From positions 1 through 64,000 of the forward strand of contig JACETI010000007.1 in NCBI GenBank assembly GCA_013911415.1: DNA of 64,000 nt. The letters run 5' to 3'. A program made the translations under genes and the position numbers. The DNA comes from Legionella sp. (GTDB lineage: Bacteria; Pseudomonadota; Gammaproteobacteria; Legionellales; Legionellaceae). The notes beneath the pieces were generated by a model. That model worked only from the letters and a program-made list of their open reading frames with translations. It did no database searches and was not told where the DNA came from. Positions 51,571 to 60,452 of the stretch are shown one piece after another. Within the stretch, counting starts at the first letter, position 1. Each line of letters begins with the position of its first letter.

Positions 51571-54195
51571 TTAAATTTTCATGCCATTTTGCACGCGTTC
51601 CATTCCTGTTGGCTCCTTATGCAAAATAGTTTTAAAAAGACTTGAAAAAGAAGGCTGTATTTGGCTAAATCCAAATCTGTCGATTTGCTTAGCAAGTGGC
51701 CGATGACCTTGTATTTCTGCAATATCATAGGGTCTAAAATGTATAGCATCCTCACGATCACCTTTATTTAATCTTTCTCTAATTCTCTGAGTCATTCTTT
51801 TTTTGACATCTTGAGGGCACTTACTAATGTACTCCATCCATTCTTTTGCTGTTTTTTCAACCGGCAAATGAAAACTGGCCTTAGACATTAAATGGTGAAC
51901 AATTGAAATGTATCCCTTCTCTGCAGCAAGGAAACCAAGGGTTTCACCTTTAACACTTGACGAGCATTCATCCAAATTAGCACCTAATGCTTCCAAGGAT
52001 TTTAATGTTACTAGATGACAATTCGCGGTCGCTATACGAGCAGCTGTCCAACCAGCGTGATTTTTTTTGTTTAAATCCAGCCCAAACGCAGCCATTAGTT
52101 CAACCATTCCTGAACTACCACTCAAAGCAGCTTTATGAACCAATCCTTCACCTGTGTTATCGACACGATCAACTTTAGCACCTGCATTCTCTAACATAAC
52201 GCAACAGATATTATTACCTTGAGAAGCCGCTATCATTATCGGGGTTATCCCTTGCTCATTCTTTTCGTCGATGGGAATGCCCCATGATATTAATTCATTC
52301 AATATATCCTTATTGTGTCCTTTGACGGCACGATGTGCGATAGTATTTCCTCGCTTCGTTTTTGCATTGAGATCGGCACCAAACGCCCTCAGTGTTTGTA
52401 AACAGATGGCATTTCCGTTCAAAGCAGCTGCTAACGCAGGAGTATTTCCATCATGTGTTGGTTTATTAACATTTGCGCCAAGCTCTAGCAGCTTTGTCAG
52501 CGCATCTGCCCAACCTCTTTCTGCCATCAGTAGCAATGCCGTTTTACCGTCTGAACGCGAGGCATTCAGATCCGCCCCTTTGTGGGCAAAATACACCATC
52601 ACTTTTAAAGCATTCTTGTTTGCAGCAAGATGGATAGGCGGTACCATTTCATTCGGCCAGCAGTGGAGTAAGCGGAATGTTTCACACAAAAAACGCACGA
52701 CCATCACCGAGTCTCGATCGATTGCTTCTATGAAATACTCAAAGGCTTGCTCGGTACTTATCTTCATTTGTGCAGTCAGTTTTGACAACCCATCGGGAAA
52801 GTTTTCAATTGAGGCATGAAAAACGTAGTCTAAAAATTGCTTTTTTAATACTTGCTCTGACGTTTGCTTCAATAAGCTTTTACAAATAGCGCTGGTGATA
52901 TCGTGGCTTAGATCATGGTGACGTAATAAGGCATCAAAGCTCCACTCTCTTTGCTGATTGATGACTAAACTAATTTCATTGTCAAAAACACGCCTTAAGC
53001 TCTCTGGTGAAAGTTGATTAAGAAGTGATTTCACTAGCAAAGGTTCATTTTTTAAGCGTTTTTCATGTAATAATTTGAGCATGTCATCCTGAGACAATAA
53101 GCGATACCCTTTTTCAGCATCGACACACACTAAAGCTTCTCCATCGGTTACTAAGGTATAGTCGCCAATACTTAGATAAACTCCTTTGAGGTATCCTTGC
53201 CGTTCAAGGTATTCCGCCACCAGGCAACGTCGGAATAACCCTAGTTTTTTTTGAGGGATTAGGCGATAAACCAGTTTGTCAGGTTGCGGTAAAATCGCTT
53301 CTCTCTCACTGCCAAATTCAAAATCAGCCGTTTGCTCGATCTGATAAAGTTTCCTCAAATCGTGATCAGACACCGTTTTATCACCCAGCCACTCGAAAAA
53401 ATTTTCTATCTTTTTTTGTTCTTGTCGAAAACGTTTTCCGTCATCTGCATCAAGAACATTTCTTGGTAGTTCAGGGGCCTTATGGACAATAAACTCAATA
53501 AAATCTTGTGGCCTTAAATGACTGTTTAAAAAAAATTTAAATCTTTCGATCTCTACAGCAACGTAACGATTTGCAAAATAATCAACCGGATGGGGAATCC
53601 CATAATGTTCAGCTACAGAACCAGCGAGTGTGTTCGCCCTATGAATTTCATGCCCTATTAGATAGGGGTCTTTCGCATCTCGTATAAAATCGGCAGCTAT
53701 ACCATAAATTAACGATTGTTTCGTGTCGACAACCGCAACTGATAACGCATTTCCCTGAAAAAGGCTAAGTGCCTGGGCTAGATTGGAATAAGCACCCTGA
53801 TAACAAGCGCTTACCTCATAACTGTTAAATTTAGCGTTATCTACCGTGCATTGTTTTTGCCCGACAGTGCCCAGCATGGTCTCTAGCAAATTTTTCGCTG
53901 CCTTCAAGGTAATATCGATGTCTATTTTAGCGGTTGACTCTGTAAGTTTTTTTACATTTTGTCGGTAGCTTTGAAATAACGATAACTTTGGGTAGAGAAA
54001 ACTATAATAGGTCAATAATGTCAGTAATTCATTTTTCTGTTGATTAAATGAATTAACATTTTTGTTGTCCGTTTTATCGGGCCTTTGAGTGTCTCTTTTA
54101 TAGAGTTGATCTAAAAGTTTGCGTGTTTCATGAACTTGCAATGCCGTTTGGGAGGGATATTTCGTTTTAAAAAATAAGTCCGTAAATACGATCAT
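51571..54195 (-). CDS. Ankyrin-repeat protein with long uncharacterised N-terminus; effector candidate
   Basis: An 874-aa protein. Residues about 1-510 are of unknown type, with a conserved-looking core (SLIYGIAADFIRDAKDPYLI, HEIHRANTLAG, LRPQDFIEFIVHKAPELP, GVYLSIGDYTLVTDGEALV). About eight ankyrin repeats follow from 515 to 790 (GNTPALAAALNGN, GITPIMIAASQGN, GWTAARIATANCH). The last 80 residues are charged and lack repeats. No signal peptide or membrane segment. TAAGGA lies seven bases before the ATG at 54195, which is preferred over the ATG at 54225. Typical of Legionellales host-directed proteins; no function can be assigned. Confidence 0.8.
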   Translation of the reverse strand: MIVFTDLFFKTKYPSQTALQVHETRKLLDQLYKRDTQRPDKTDNKNVNSFNQQKNELLTLLTYYSFLYPKLSLFQSYRQNVKKLTESTAKIDIDITLKAAKNLLETMLGTVGQKQCTVDNAKFNSYEVSACYQGAYSNLAQALSLFQGNALSVAVVDTKQSLIYGIAADFIRDAKDPYLIGHEIHRANTLAGSVAEHYGIPHPVDYFANRYVAVEIERFKFFLNSHLRPQDFIEFIVHKAPELPRNVLDADDGKRFRQEQKKIENFFEWLGDKTVSDHDLRKLYQIEQTADFEFGSEREAILPQPDKLVYRLIPQKKLGLFRRCLVAEYLERQGYLKGVYLSIGDYTLVTDGEALVCVDAEKGYRLLSQDDMLKLLHEKRLKNEPLLVKSLLNQLSPESLRRVFDNEISLVINQQREWSFDALLRHHDLSHDITSAICKSLLKQTSEQVLKKQFLDYVFHASIENFPDGLSKLTAQMKISTEQAFEYFIEAIDRDSVMVVRFLCETFRLLHCWPNEMVPPIHLAANKNALKVMVYFAHKGADLNASRSDGKTALLLMAERGWADALTKLLELGANVNKPTHDGNTPALAAALNGNAICLQTLRAFGADLNAKTKRGNTIAHRAVKGHNKDILNELISWGIPIDEKNEQGITPIMIAASQGNNICCVMLENAGAKVDRVDNTGEGLVHKAALSGSSGMVELMAAFGLDLNKKNHAGWTAARIATANCHLVTLKSLEALGANLDECSSSVKGETLGFLAAEKGYISIVHHLMSKASFHLPVEKTAKEWMEYISKCPQDVKKRMTQRIRERLNKGDREDAIHFRPYDIAEIQGHRPLAKQIDRFGFSQIQPSFSSLFKTILHKEPTGMERVQNGMKI

Positions 54196-54281
54196 AGCCG
54201 TTTCCTTACATTTCGACCCTTCCATTAAAATTTTTTAAGGCTACCGGAAGGATCTAGCGATTGTTATCTTCAGTTACATCC

Positions 54282-55292
54282 TTATCCAAGTAATTTATGC
54301 GGCAAGCTTTCAATGCGTCCTGCTTGGCTAACCGTCACATAATTGAGTTTACGTTGTAGTTCACTAATCGTATCAGCCCCTGCGTAGGTCAAACCAGAAC
54401 GCAGCCCTCCAATGATATCCGCGATAATAGCCTCTTGGTCGTCTCGATAGGGAACATCTGTAGCAACACCTTCTGCTGTTTTCCATTCATGTAACTGACC
54501 TAAGTAATTTTCCTGTGCATCACGCGAAGCCATCCCTCGATACCGTTTTACCGCCTTACCTTCTGTTGTTTGCAAGACTTTACCAGGCGTGGGTGCTGTA
54601 CCCGCTAACATCCCTCCTATCATCACAAAGTCTGCGCCAAAGGCAAGTGCTTTCACAATATCGCCCGAACTACGCAAGCCGCCATCAGCAACGATAGAGC
54701 GATCAGTGCGAGCACAATCTTGTATACAAGTTAACATGGGTATGCCAAAACCTGTCTTAATTCGCGTGCTGCAAACCGAACCACCGCCAATACCGGCTTT
54801 TATAATATCTGCGCCGCAAGATGCTAAATAATCCGCGCCAGCATAGGTCGCTACATTACCGGCCATGATGCATCGATCACCTAATAATTGCCTTAAGCTT
54901 TTTAATGTTTTTCCCACATATTTTGCATGGGCATGTGCCACGTCTAGACAAAAATAATCGGCACCAGCATCACGCAAAGCCTCGGCACGGGTTAATTCAA
55001 TTTCCGAGCACCCGACAGAAACAAACGCAGGTCCCTGACAACGTTCAAATTCGGCGACATTCGCCTCAATGCTTAAAAAGCGATGTAGAACCCCGATGCC
55101 CCCTTTTTTGTGCATAAAATTGGCCATCTCACTTTCGGTAATGGTATCCATATTGGAGCTCATCACCGGTAAGGAAAGTAACAGCTTGCCAAGGCGATCG
55201 TGATTATCTAAACGGACCACACGTCTTGATTCATAATGGTTATAAGCGGGCACCAATAGGACATCATCAAAGGTAATGGCAGGATTATTCAT
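54282..55292 (-). CDS. guaC: GMP reductase (IMPDH/GMPR family without CBS domains)
   Basis: NADPH-dependent conversion of GMP to IMP. The 336-aa length and absence of a CBS insert separate it from IMP dehydrogenase. The catalytic cysteine lies in GIGGGSVCSTRIKTG (Cys174), with the Lys after TRI that is typical of GMPR. Other barrel motifs are PVMSSNMDTIT, MAGNVAT, VADGGLRSSGDIVKALAFGAD and the flap GKAVKRYRGMASRDAQ. The start overlaps nothing; it follows the alcohol dehydrogenase by six bases, so they share a transcript. GAGGGG precedes the ATG. Confidence 0.88.
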   Translation of the reverse strand: MNNPAITFDDVLLVPAYNHYESRRVVRLDNHDRLGKLLLSLPVMSSNMDTITESEMANFMHKKGGIGVLHRFLSIEANVAEFERCQGPAFVSVGCSEIELTRAEALRDAGADYFCLDVAHAHAKYVGKTLKSLRQLLGDRCIMAGNVATYAGADYLASCGADIIKAGIGGGSVCSTRIKTGFGIPMLTCIQDCARTDRSIVADGGLRSSGDIVKALAFGADFVMIGGMLAGTAPTPGKVLQTTEGKAVKRYRGMASRDAQENYLGQLHEWKTAEGVATDVPYRDDQEAIIADIIGGLRSGLTYAGADTISELQRKLNYVTVSQAGRIESLPHKLLG

Positions 55293-55298
55293 TGTTTT

Positions 55299-56378
55299 CT
55301 ACCCCTCATTCTGGCCAGTGGTTTTCCCCTCTTTTTTTAAAGAAGCCATATCAATCACAAAACGATAGCGTACGTCACTTTTCAAAACGCGTTCATAAGC
55401 TTCGTTTACTTGTTGAATAGGAATGAGCTCAATGTCGGCGGTAATATTATGTTTACCACAAAAATCCAACATCTCTTGTGTTTCTTTCACTCCCCCAATT
55501 AATGAACCGGCAAGGTTTCGTCGATGTAAGATCAATGTGGCGGCACTTATCGGGACTTGGTCGGGTGGAATGCCCAACAGTACAAAAGTACCCTCGCGTT
55601 TTAGCAGGTTAAAATAAGCATTCCAATTTAATGGCACAGAGACGGTGCAAATGATCAGATCGAAGTGTCGTTCGAGTTTTTGAAAAACCTTTGAATTAGA
55701 GGTGTTGTAAAAATCATCAGCTCCCAGCGCTCTGCTGTCTGCTTCTTTATTTGCTGAATGACTTAAGACGGTTACATTAGCACCCATCGCATGGGCAATT
55801 TTAATTCCGATATGACCGAGCCCACCTAACCCGATGATGGCTATCCGCTTACCGGGGCCTGCTTTCCAGTGGCTAAGAGGCGAATATAAAGTGATTCCCG
55901 CGCACAGTAGAGGAGCGGTTGCATCGAGCGGCAAATTGTTGGGGATCTGAAGGCAAAAAGCTTCATCAACTATAATGTTTGTTGAGTAGCCGCCTTGCGT
56001 AGCAAGTCCAGTTCTGCGGTCTTTACTGTTGTAAGTGCCAACAAAACCCTCTTCGCAGTATTGCTCTAACCCTTGGTGACAACTCTGACAAGTTCTACAC
56101 GAATCGACCATGCAGCCGACCCCTACTGAATCACCCGGTTTAAAACGTGTTACAGCTTTTCCGACTTGAGAAACAATACCTACGATTTCATGACCTGGAA
56201 CCATAGGAAAAGAAGATCCGCCCCACTCATCACGCACTTGATGAATGTCCGAATGACAAATACCGCAATAGAGAATTTCAACAAAAACATCATGGGGACC
56301 CACTGCTTGGCGTTCAAATGCAAAGGGGGTGAGAGGTGCTTTAGGATGGAGAGCAGCGTATCCTTGGACTTTGATCAT
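55299..56378 (-). CDS. Zinc-dependent NAD(P) alcohol dehydrogenase (YahK/cinnamyl-ADH type)
   Basis: Medium-chain dehydrogenase/reductase, 359 aa, reducing aldehydes with NADPH or the reverse. Catalytic zinc ligands Cys41 (CGICHSD) and His63-Glu64 (GHEIVG) and structural-zinc cysteines 94, 97, 100, 108 (CRTCQSCHQGLEQYC) are intact. The Rossmann motif GLGGLGHIGIKIAHAMG is of the CAD/YahK subgroup, which usually prefers NADP. It precedes guaC by six bases. The natural substrate is not evident. Confidence 0.92.
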   Translation of the reverse strand: MIKVQGYAALHPKAPLTPFAFERQAVGPHDVFVEILYCGICHSDIHQVRDEWGGSSFPMVPGHEIVGIVSQVGKAVTRFKPGDSVGVGCMVDSCRTCQSCHQGLEQYCEEGFVGTYNSKDRRTGLATQGGYSTNIIVDEAFCLQIPNNLPLDATAPLLCAGITLYSPLSHWKAGPGKRIAIIGLGGLGHIGIKIAHAMGANVTVLSHSANKEADSRALGADDFYNTSNSKVFQKLERHFDLIICTVSVPLNWNAYFNLLKREGTFVLLGIPPDQVPISAATLILHRRNLAGSLIGGVKETQEMLDFCGKHNITADIELIPIQQVNEAYERVLKSDVRYRFVIDMASLKKEGKTTGQNEG

Positions 56379-56484
56379 CTCGTTTGTTCTCCTTTTTTAT
56401 CGTGCTTACCAGAAGTAACGCCTCTACTTAGATGAACACTTTCGAGAGACGCTGTCTTCTCAGTTTATTGTATCGCTTAATCTT

Positions 56485-57708
56485 CTACAAAAAACTTACA
56501 CCATACAGTAAGGGATCAATTTCCAAATAAGCAGCAATGCTTTGACCCACATCTGCAAAGCTGTCTCGACGACCAATAAATTGACTTGGGCAGTCTCGCC
56601 CCCAAACCAATATAGGTACATGTTCACGCGTATGATCCGAACCTGGAAAGGTTGGATCGCAGCCGTGATCGGCGGTAATCACAATGCGGTCACCGGGCAT
56701 AAGTAGCTTTTCGAGTTCAGGGATCCTTGTATCGAATGCTTCTAGCGCTGCAGCATACCCAGGTACATCACGCCGGTGTCCATAGGAAGAATCAAAATCC
56801 ACAAAATTGGTAAAGATCAAACTTCCATCAGGCGCTATTTTCAGGGCATTTAGCGTTGCATCAAACAAGGCCATGTTACCATCTGCCTTAATCGTTTGTG
56901 TGACGCCCTGATGAGCAAAAATATCGGCTGTTTTACCTATAGCTATTACTTCTCGCCCTGCTCCTTTTAAAACATCTAATAACGTTGCTCGTGGCGGAGG
57001 CGCTGTATAATCTCTACGGTTACCTGTTCTTGTAAAGCCCCCTGGTTTTCCTTTAAAAGGTCTAGCAATCACACGGCCAATTTTATAAGGATCGACTAAG
57101 ACGCGAGCGATTTCACAAAGCTTATATAACCGTTCTAAGCCAAAACTTTCTTCGTGAGCAGCAATCTGAAAAACACTATCCGCAGAGGTATAAACAATGG
57201 GCATGCCCGTTGCTAAATGTGCTTCCCCTAATTCTTCAATAATGGTTGTACCGGAAGCATGTTTATTACCTAGCACACCTGACAATTCACCTTGTTCAAT
57301 CAAGGCATGGATTAAGGCTTCAGGAAAACAAGGTGTGGTTTCAGGAAAATAGCCCCAATTAAACTCGACCGGAACGCCAGCTAATTCCCAATGCCCACTG
57401 GGTGTATCTTTTCCTAAACTGGTTTCAACCCCGTAACCATAATAACCTTTTGGTTCCTCTACCGATGCCAAATCAAGATGCGCCACTCCTGAACTTGCAA
57501 TCGCAGCATGATACAAACCTAATTTCGTTAAGTTGGGTAATTTTAAAGGACCCTGTCGCAAATCGACTTTATCTGCTCTACCTTCCTTACAAGCAAAATG
57601 AATGTGGCCAAAGGTATCTGCCCCCTTATCACCATATTCATGGGCATCGAGGCTTGCTCCAATCCCCAGAGAATCCATGAGTAAGACACAAACGCGTTTA
57701 TTAGGCAT
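56485..57708 (-). CDS. deoB: Phosphopentomutase
   Basis: Interconverts (deoxy)ribose 1- and 5-phosphate in nucleoside salvage. With the start at ATG 57708 (AGGA seven bases upstream) it is 407 aa, the length of E. coli DeoB; a longer frame from 57774 runs inside the preceding gene. Alkaline-phosphatase-fold motifs are visible: VLLMDSLGIGA (metal Asp, nucleophile region), GKDTPSGHWE (Thr nucleophile), NFVDFDSSYGHRRD, ITADHGCDPTFPGSDHTREH (metal ligands). It starts two bases after the MFS stop, forming an operon with two carriers. Confidence 0.95.
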   Translation of the reverse strand: MPNKRVCVLLMDSLGIGASLDAHEYGDKGADTFGHIHFACKEGRADKVDLRQGPLKLPNLTKLGLYHAAIASSGVAHLDLASVEEPKGYYGYGVETSLGKDTPSGHWELAGVPVEFNWGYFPETTPCFPEALIHALIEQGELSGVLGNKHASGTTIIEELGEAHLATGMPIVYTSADSVFQIAAHEESFGLERLYKLCEIARVLVDPYKIGRVIARPFKGKPGGFTRTGNRRDYTAPPPRATLLDVLKGAGREVIAIGKTADIFAHQGVTQTIKADGNMALFDATLNALKIAPDGSLIFTNFVDFDSSYGHRRDVPGYAAALEAFDTRIPELEKLLMPGDRIVITADHGCDPTFPGSDHTREHVPILVWGRDCPSQFIGRRDSFADVGQSIAAYLEIDPLLYGVSFL

Positions 57709-57710
57709 GA

Positions 57711-59003
57711 TCAATCCTGCCGTGCCTGGCCGTTGGTTTCTTTTAAGCGAAATAAAGTTAGCCCAGCAAGGCATAGGCCAATGGGCAGAATCAATGCTGC
57801 ATATTGATAATCAGCTAAGGAATAGGTAGGAACACCATTTACCATCTGCATCTCGCCATGCTGCACTAACAAATAGCTAAACAAATTTTGGTAAACAATA
57901 TAACCGCCTTGCGTCAAAATAGAGACCATACTAACAGCCGTTGCTGTCATTTCCCGGGGGCTACTTTCGGCTACTAAGGCGTAACTAATAACTTGTGCAG
58001 AGGTGAAAAACCCCAAGAGAAAGAATAGGACTTTCATGCCTGCAACAGAAACAGGGGCGAATAAAATACACATCAGTACCGCAAAGGATGCAATGCATCC
58101 ATAGAACATTGGCACTACACGCCGTTTCATCTTATCAGAACACCATCCAATAATCGGTCCGCCCAATACTGTTCCTAAAAAGAGCATTAGATTAACCGCA
58201 GCGGCTTCTTCTTTTGTGATACCCAATCGCTGTACTAAATATAAAGAACCCATCATTGCGCCGAAAACAGCAATACCCATGTTCATTAAACTGGTATAGA
58301 GTGCGGCTTTTAATGTTTGTAAGTTAAGGTAGGCTTGTTTTGCGATTGCTAATATTTTTACTCTTGGTTTTGTGATACGAGATATAGCATGGTTGTCCTG
58401 AGGCGCTTTATCAACGACACCTAAAAACATCATAATTAACATAACAACACCTAACCATCCCACATCAACTAAACCCTCACGCCATCCTACCTGGCCTACT
58501 AATTTTGCTAAAGGATATTGCGCTAACATTCCACCGGTCATCGCCATGGTAATAATGGCACCAGTAACCATGGCCATCCGCTGAGGAGGGAACCAACGTG
58601 AAGCAAGGCGAATAGGACCTAAAAAGCAAAAAGCGCTGCCAATGCCCGTTATAAAACGACAGAGCATGGCAACATAAAATGAGTGGGTGTGTGCCAATAA
58701 AAAAGTACCTGCGACACAAAAGCACATTGCCAGTAAGAGTGTTTTTTTTGTCGATAGATGATCAAAAACAAAACCAGCAATAAAGAGAAATAAAACGTTA
58801 GCTAAGTAATATGTGCTGGACAGATACGCCATTTTATCAGCTTGTACATGAAAATCATGCATGATGTTATCGGCAATCGAAGCAAACATATTGCCTTGAA
58901 TAAACTCATAAAAAAAGAATAAGGATGCACTGAAACAGACTATCCACGGCAAAAGGCGTTGGATCCAACGGTCACCAGGAGCATAGCTCTCGACGATTTG
59001 CAT
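57711..59003 (-). CDS. MFS transporter (Legionella/Coxiella-type)
   Basis: Major facilitator carrier of 430 aa with 12 predicted membrane helices. The family look includes the first helix WIVCFSASLFFFYEFIQGNMF, the conserved loop AGFVFDHLSTKKTLL, and RLASRWFPPQRMA in loop 4-5. GGAG lies eight bases before ATG 59003, which is preferred over a GTG at 59021. It starts one base after the neighbouring MFS stop and ends two bases before deoB. Proximity to deoB suggests nucleoside or pentose uptake, but substrates of this family are mostly unknown. Confidence 0.9.
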   Translation of the reverse strand: MQIVESYAPGDRWIQRLLPWIVCFSASLFFFYEFIQGNMFASIADNIMHDFHVQADKMAYLSSTYYLANVLFLFIAGFVFDHLSTKKTLLLAMCFCVAGTFLLAHTHSFYVAMLCRFITGIGSAFCFLGPIRLASRWFPPQRMAMVTGAIITMAMTGGMLAQYPLAKLVGQVGWREGLVDVGWLGVVMLIMMFLGVVDKAPQDNHAISRITKPRVKILAIAKQAYLNLQTLKAALYTSLMNMGIAVFGAMMGSLYLVQRLGITKEEAAAVNLMLFLGTVLGGPIIGWCSDKMKRRVVPMFYGCIASFAVLMCILFAPVSVAGMKVLFFLLGFFTSAQVISYALVAESSPREMTATAVSMVSILTQGGYIVYQNLFSYLLVQHGEMQMVNGVPTYSLADYQYAALILPIGLCLAGLTLFRLKETNGQARQD

Positions 59004-59004
59004 A

Positions 59005-60228
59005 TTAACATCTCCGTTCACGTATTAATAATCCTGCTACCAATGCGCCCAATGCAGTCAATGGGAACATCCACATCGCACGCTGAAAATCACTCGCTGT
59101 ATACCCCGGAACCATTAAGGTTGTTGGATATTGCATCAAAAATCCAAAAGCTACCTGCCCCAATGCAGCACCACCCATGATTAAAATCGATGCAATCCCT
59201 GTCGCTGCACCTGTGTTTTCGGGCGGATTACTCGCCGCAATCAGCGGGTAACTAATGACTTGTGTACTGGTCACAAACCCTAAACTAAAAAAAAGCGTAC
59301 TTAGCAGTGTTTGTGATAAGGGAATCTGCAAAATAAAAGGAAGCTCTAAGATAAGAGTGACGATGGCACCCACAATCATTAAAGGTTTTCTTTTAGTTTG
59401 GTGGTCTGACAACCATCCAATCACAGGGCAACCAACGATGCTGCCTAAAAAGATCAAACTAACGATATTACTTGCTGACATAGGTGGCAGATGGTGAACC
59501 GTTTGAAGGTAACTAGCACCCCATAATGCGCACAAAACCATAATAGGTAGATTTAAAAAAGAGGTGTAAATACCGGCAAACCAGTTTTGAGGATTACCAA
59601 AAGCTTGGTTCAATGATGAACGAAGTGAATACATAGCCTCTTTATGACTGGATACCTTAATAGTCGGGTTGCTTTCTGTTGTCAATCGCTCTGGGTAATC
59701 GGCTACCATTTGCCAAATCCAGAGGAAAAAGAATCCGCCGACAGCGGCATCAATTACAAGCGCCGTTCGCCAACCAAACACGTCACTCAGCCATGCAAGC
59801 GGTGTATGTGCCATCATCCCACCCAAAAAAGCCATCGTTACCAGTGAGCCAATCACAAAAGCATGTCGATGGGGTGGGAACCAACGAGTAACGAGCTGAA
59901 TACACGACAAAAAACAAAACGCGTTGCCAATACCTGATAAAAAATGAAAGAAAAAAGCAATCCAAAACGTATGTGTAAGAGCAAAGCCTAAGGTACTCAG
60001 AATACAGAGAAGCATAGCTGCTAAGATAATGCGGCGAACAGAGTAGCGGTCCAATAAGATACCGGCTGGGAGTAGAAAAAGAATATCTGCCCACAAGTAG
60101 GCACTGGACATCCAGCTTAGCTGGGTCGCATTTAAATTAAAATCCTGGCGTAGTGCCGGATTGATTACATCAAATAAATTGAGCTGAAAAAATTCGTAAA
60201 AGAAAAATAAACCAGCTGAAGTACACAC
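59005..60228 (-). CDS. MFS transporter; N-terminus extends upstream of the only standard start
   Basis: Major facilitator carrier paralogous to its neighbour, 12 helices. The GTG at 60228 gives 407 aa but begins within helix 1 (VCTSAGLFFFYEFFQLN), where the paralogue has WIVCFSASLFFFYEFIQGN preceded by about 25 residues. The frame stays open upstream to 60276 (coding for IIWNRSSLRAWL before the GTG) without ATG, GTG or TTG. A GAGAGGG seven bases before an ATC at 60264 suggests a rare AUC or AUU (60261) start giving 418-419 aa. Loop 2-3 (GILLDRYSVRRII) and RWFPPHRHA are intact. Ends one base before the next MFS start. Confidence 0.88.
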   Translation of the reverse strand: MCTSAGLFFFYEFFQLNLFDVINPALRQDFNLNATQLSWMSSAYLWADILFLLPAGILLDRYSVRRIILAAMLLCILSTLGFALTHTFWIAFFFHFLSGIGNAFCFLSCIQLVTRWFPPHRHAFVIGSLVTMAFLGGMMAHTPLAWLSDVFGWRTALVIDAAVGGFFFLWIWQMVADYPERLTTESNPTIKVSSHKEAMYSLRSSLNQAFGNPQNWFAGIYTSFLNLPIMVLCALWGASYLQTVHHLPPMSASNIVSLIFLGSIVGCPVIGWLSDHQTKRKPLMIVGAIVTLILELPFILQIPLSQTLLSTLFFSLGFVTSTQVISYPLIAASNPPENTGAATGIASILIMGGAALGQVAFGFLMQYPTTLMVPGYTASDFQRAMWMFPLTALGALVAGLLIRERRC

Positions 60229-60452
60229 TAACCAAGCGCGTAATGAAGAGCGATTCCAAATGATATCGAGGCCCTCTCAACGTGAATAAAACAGAGTATG
60301 TTTTACATTACAGCTAGATTTACATCTATGCTGGTTAGCTTCAAATAGAAGCGAGGTGCCTAAATTATACAGAACCTCAAGGCGAGAACGCAAGGCTCAA
60401 CAGCAATCCCCGCCCTTAAAAGTCTTTCTAGCAACGCAAAAATAAGAGGTGC

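Noticed and set aside
54225-54238. TTAA pair upstream of the second ankyrin gene
   Set aside because: Period is 10 bp, no -10 follows at the right distance, and the predicted start would fall at the ribosome-binding site.
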